A DNA stretch of 20,543 nt from a virus, in IMG/VR virus record IMGVR_UViG_3300025889_007970, positions 1 through 20,543 of that record; one strand, 5' to 3'. Every line of letters begins with the position of its first letter. Within the stretch, counting starts at the first letter, position 1. The translations under genes were made by a program, and so were the position numbers. The notes beneath the pieces were generated by a model, which was not told where the DNA came from, made no database searches, and saw nothing but the letters and a program-made list of their open reading frames with translations. This document shows, piece by piece, positions 15,892 to 20,543 of the stretch.

Positions 15892-16839
15892 TTAATATCC
15901 CATCCTTATAATTTCAAAGTGTGTGGCTGTAGTCAAACTACCAGTTGAATCTGTATCACTAGCAAACAATTCTAAGTAATCATCTGCTGTTAGATAGTAT
16001 GTTTGTTCATAACTAGCAGATTCGTTTGCTGACATAGTAGATGATACTAGATCGGTAGAACCATTTTTCTTTAATGTTACTGTATATGTACCGCCAGCAG
16101 TTCCTGTTCTGAGGAAAATGTCTACGTTATAGTATCCTGAAACTTTTACTGTTAGTCTAGCCGGCGTACCAATAGACCAGTATGTTAGACCTAATGCATT
16201 GGCGTTCGTATCGTATTCTGTAGCGTTCCATGCTGTGGCTGTGGGTGTAGAAGAAGTAGAGAAGGGAGCAGTTAGATATACTTTAGCACCTGAGAAAGCA
16301 GAATAACTTGATATACCAGTACCTACAGTCAAACCCATTTGAGTGACTTCTATGAATGAACTAGTAAGTAAAGTTCCAGTACCATCTATTTCACTTACAT
16401 AAACTTCAATGTAATCGTCTTTGGCTAATTCTATAACTTCTTCGTAAGTTGCTGTTTGATTAGCATTGAATATAGAAGTTGCTATATTAGTAGTTCCGTT
16501 CTTTTTAACTGCTACAGAGTAACCTGATCCTTGACTACCTGCGAAAAGTGTTGTAGTTACTAAATAAAATCCAGAGCCTGGAGCAGTTATTCTTGTAGCA
16601 TTGCCACTACTAAAATAACCACCTTGATCGTAAGATTCTACATCCCAACTCACAGCAGTTGATGTTGTAGTAACCGCTACGTTGGCAGTTACTCCTAACT
16701 TAGTACCACTAAAAACTTTTAATGTAGTTCCAGTAACTACATTCCACACAGTTTTAGTGCTACTATACTGCCACACAACTGAATTATCATCAGTATAAAT
16801 GTCACCGTCACTAGGGCTTGTTGGAAAATTTAGCGGCAT
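15892..16839 (-). CDS. Tail fibre protein with two C1q/TNF-like jelly-roll domains
   Basis: Protein of 315 residues. Residues 1-38 (NFPTSPSDGDIYTDDNSVVWQYSS) are a common N-terminal attachment module of phage fibres. Two homologous domains follow: about 42-172 (FSGTKLGVTANVAV to EVTQMG) and about 181-315 (FSGAKVYLTAPFST to IIRMGY). Each has the repeated elements VxVKKNGTTN or VTLKKNGSTD, the NxxxSASYEQ-type strand, and DDYIEVYVSE or DDYLELFASD, followed by TGxLxTxxxFEIxxMG. These match the C1q/TNF-like jelly-roll fold, normally a trimer. The duplication is internal and diverged. A TAAATA box lies 4 bases before the ATG, which is too near for a normal late promoter. The neighbouring tail chaperone-type gene supports a fibre role. 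Confidence 0.85.
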   Translation of the reverse strand: MPLNFPTSPSDGDIYTDDNSVVWQYSSTKTVWNVVTGTTLKVFSGTKLGVTANVAVTTTSTAVSWDVESYDQGGYFSSGNATRITAPGSGFYLVTTTLFAGSQGSGYSVAVKKNGTTNIATSIFNANQTATYEEVIELAKDDYIEVYVSEIDGTGTLLTSSFIEVTQMGLTVGTGISSYSAFSGAKVYLTAPFSTSSTPTATAWNATEYDTNANALGLTYWSIGTPARLTVKVSGYYNVDIFLRTGTAGGTYTVTLKKNGSTDLVSSTMSANESASYEQTYYLTADDYLELFASDTDSTGSLTTATHFEIIRMGY

Positions 16840-16851
16840 AAACTATTTATC

Positions 16852-20543
<3,692 letters not shown>

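Noticed and set aside
16839-16850. ATAAATA box 4 bases before the jelly-roll fibre ATG as a late promoter
   Set aside because: It is an exact box, but too near the start codon for a normal leader, and the possible GGAG ribosome binding site lies upstream of it and would be lost.

Overview
The window looks like part of the genome of a tailed double-stranded DNA phage, most likely a T4-like myovirus from an aquatic, AT-rich environment. All 16 well-supported genes and both candidate micro-genes lie on the minus strand, tightly packed with ATGA/TAATG-type junctions. Transcription therefore runs from position 20543 towards 1. The evidence for a phage is a collagen-like tail fibre, a tail assembly chaperone motif, a holin-like membrane protein, several phage fibre-type beta domains and T4-type late promoter boxes (TAAATA). 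There is no tRNA, rRNA, CRISPR array, insertion sequence or integrase. The exact family and host cannot be settled from this window alone.

Layout in the direction of transcription. (1) 20543-11181 is a fibre and adhesin block: a very large collagen-like (Gly-Pro-Thr) fibre with a Gly-rich C-terminus, a tail assembly chaperone-type protein, a fibre with two C1q/TNF-like jelly-roll domains, a small surface-type protein, two candidate micro-genes, and a 1396-residue beta-propeller-type adhesin. (2) 11144-8382 is a modification block: a SAM methyltransferase and two tandem paralogous GT2 glycosyltransferases with TPR-like tails, all overlapping each other. (3) 8336-4100 holds a holin-like two-helix membrane protein, a class B DnaJ co-chaperone, a ClpA-type AAA+ unfoldase that keeps an IGF ClpP-docking tripeptide, and an unrecognised protein overlapping clpA. 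(4) 4069-1 holds a 55-residue protein, a small beta-rich protein, a HxGH nucleotidyltransferase with a long C-terminal extension, another GT-A glycosyltransferase, a GNRA-loop terminator, and a large phage protein cut off by the left edge.

How it may work together. The fibre block supplies host-recognition parts. The glycosyltransferases and methyltransferase next to it could decorate the Thr-rich collagen repeats, which is inference. The DnaJ/Clp pair could help fold or remodel virion proteins, or redirect host ClpP, which is also inference. The most interesting regulatory signal is at five gene starts (1437, 2456, 4069, 7094, 8336). There a T4-type late promoter box lies 17-23 bases upstream of the start codon, inside or next to the 5' arm of an inverted repeat whose 3' arm contains the ribosome binding site. 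In read-through RNA the site would be hidden, while RNA started at the late promoter would lack the 5' arm. This is the architecture known from T4 gene e, here apparently reused at several genes. No gene-free stretch exceeds 150 bases. The two longest are 1438-1577 (promoter box plus terminator) and 15372-15518 (candidate micro-genes).
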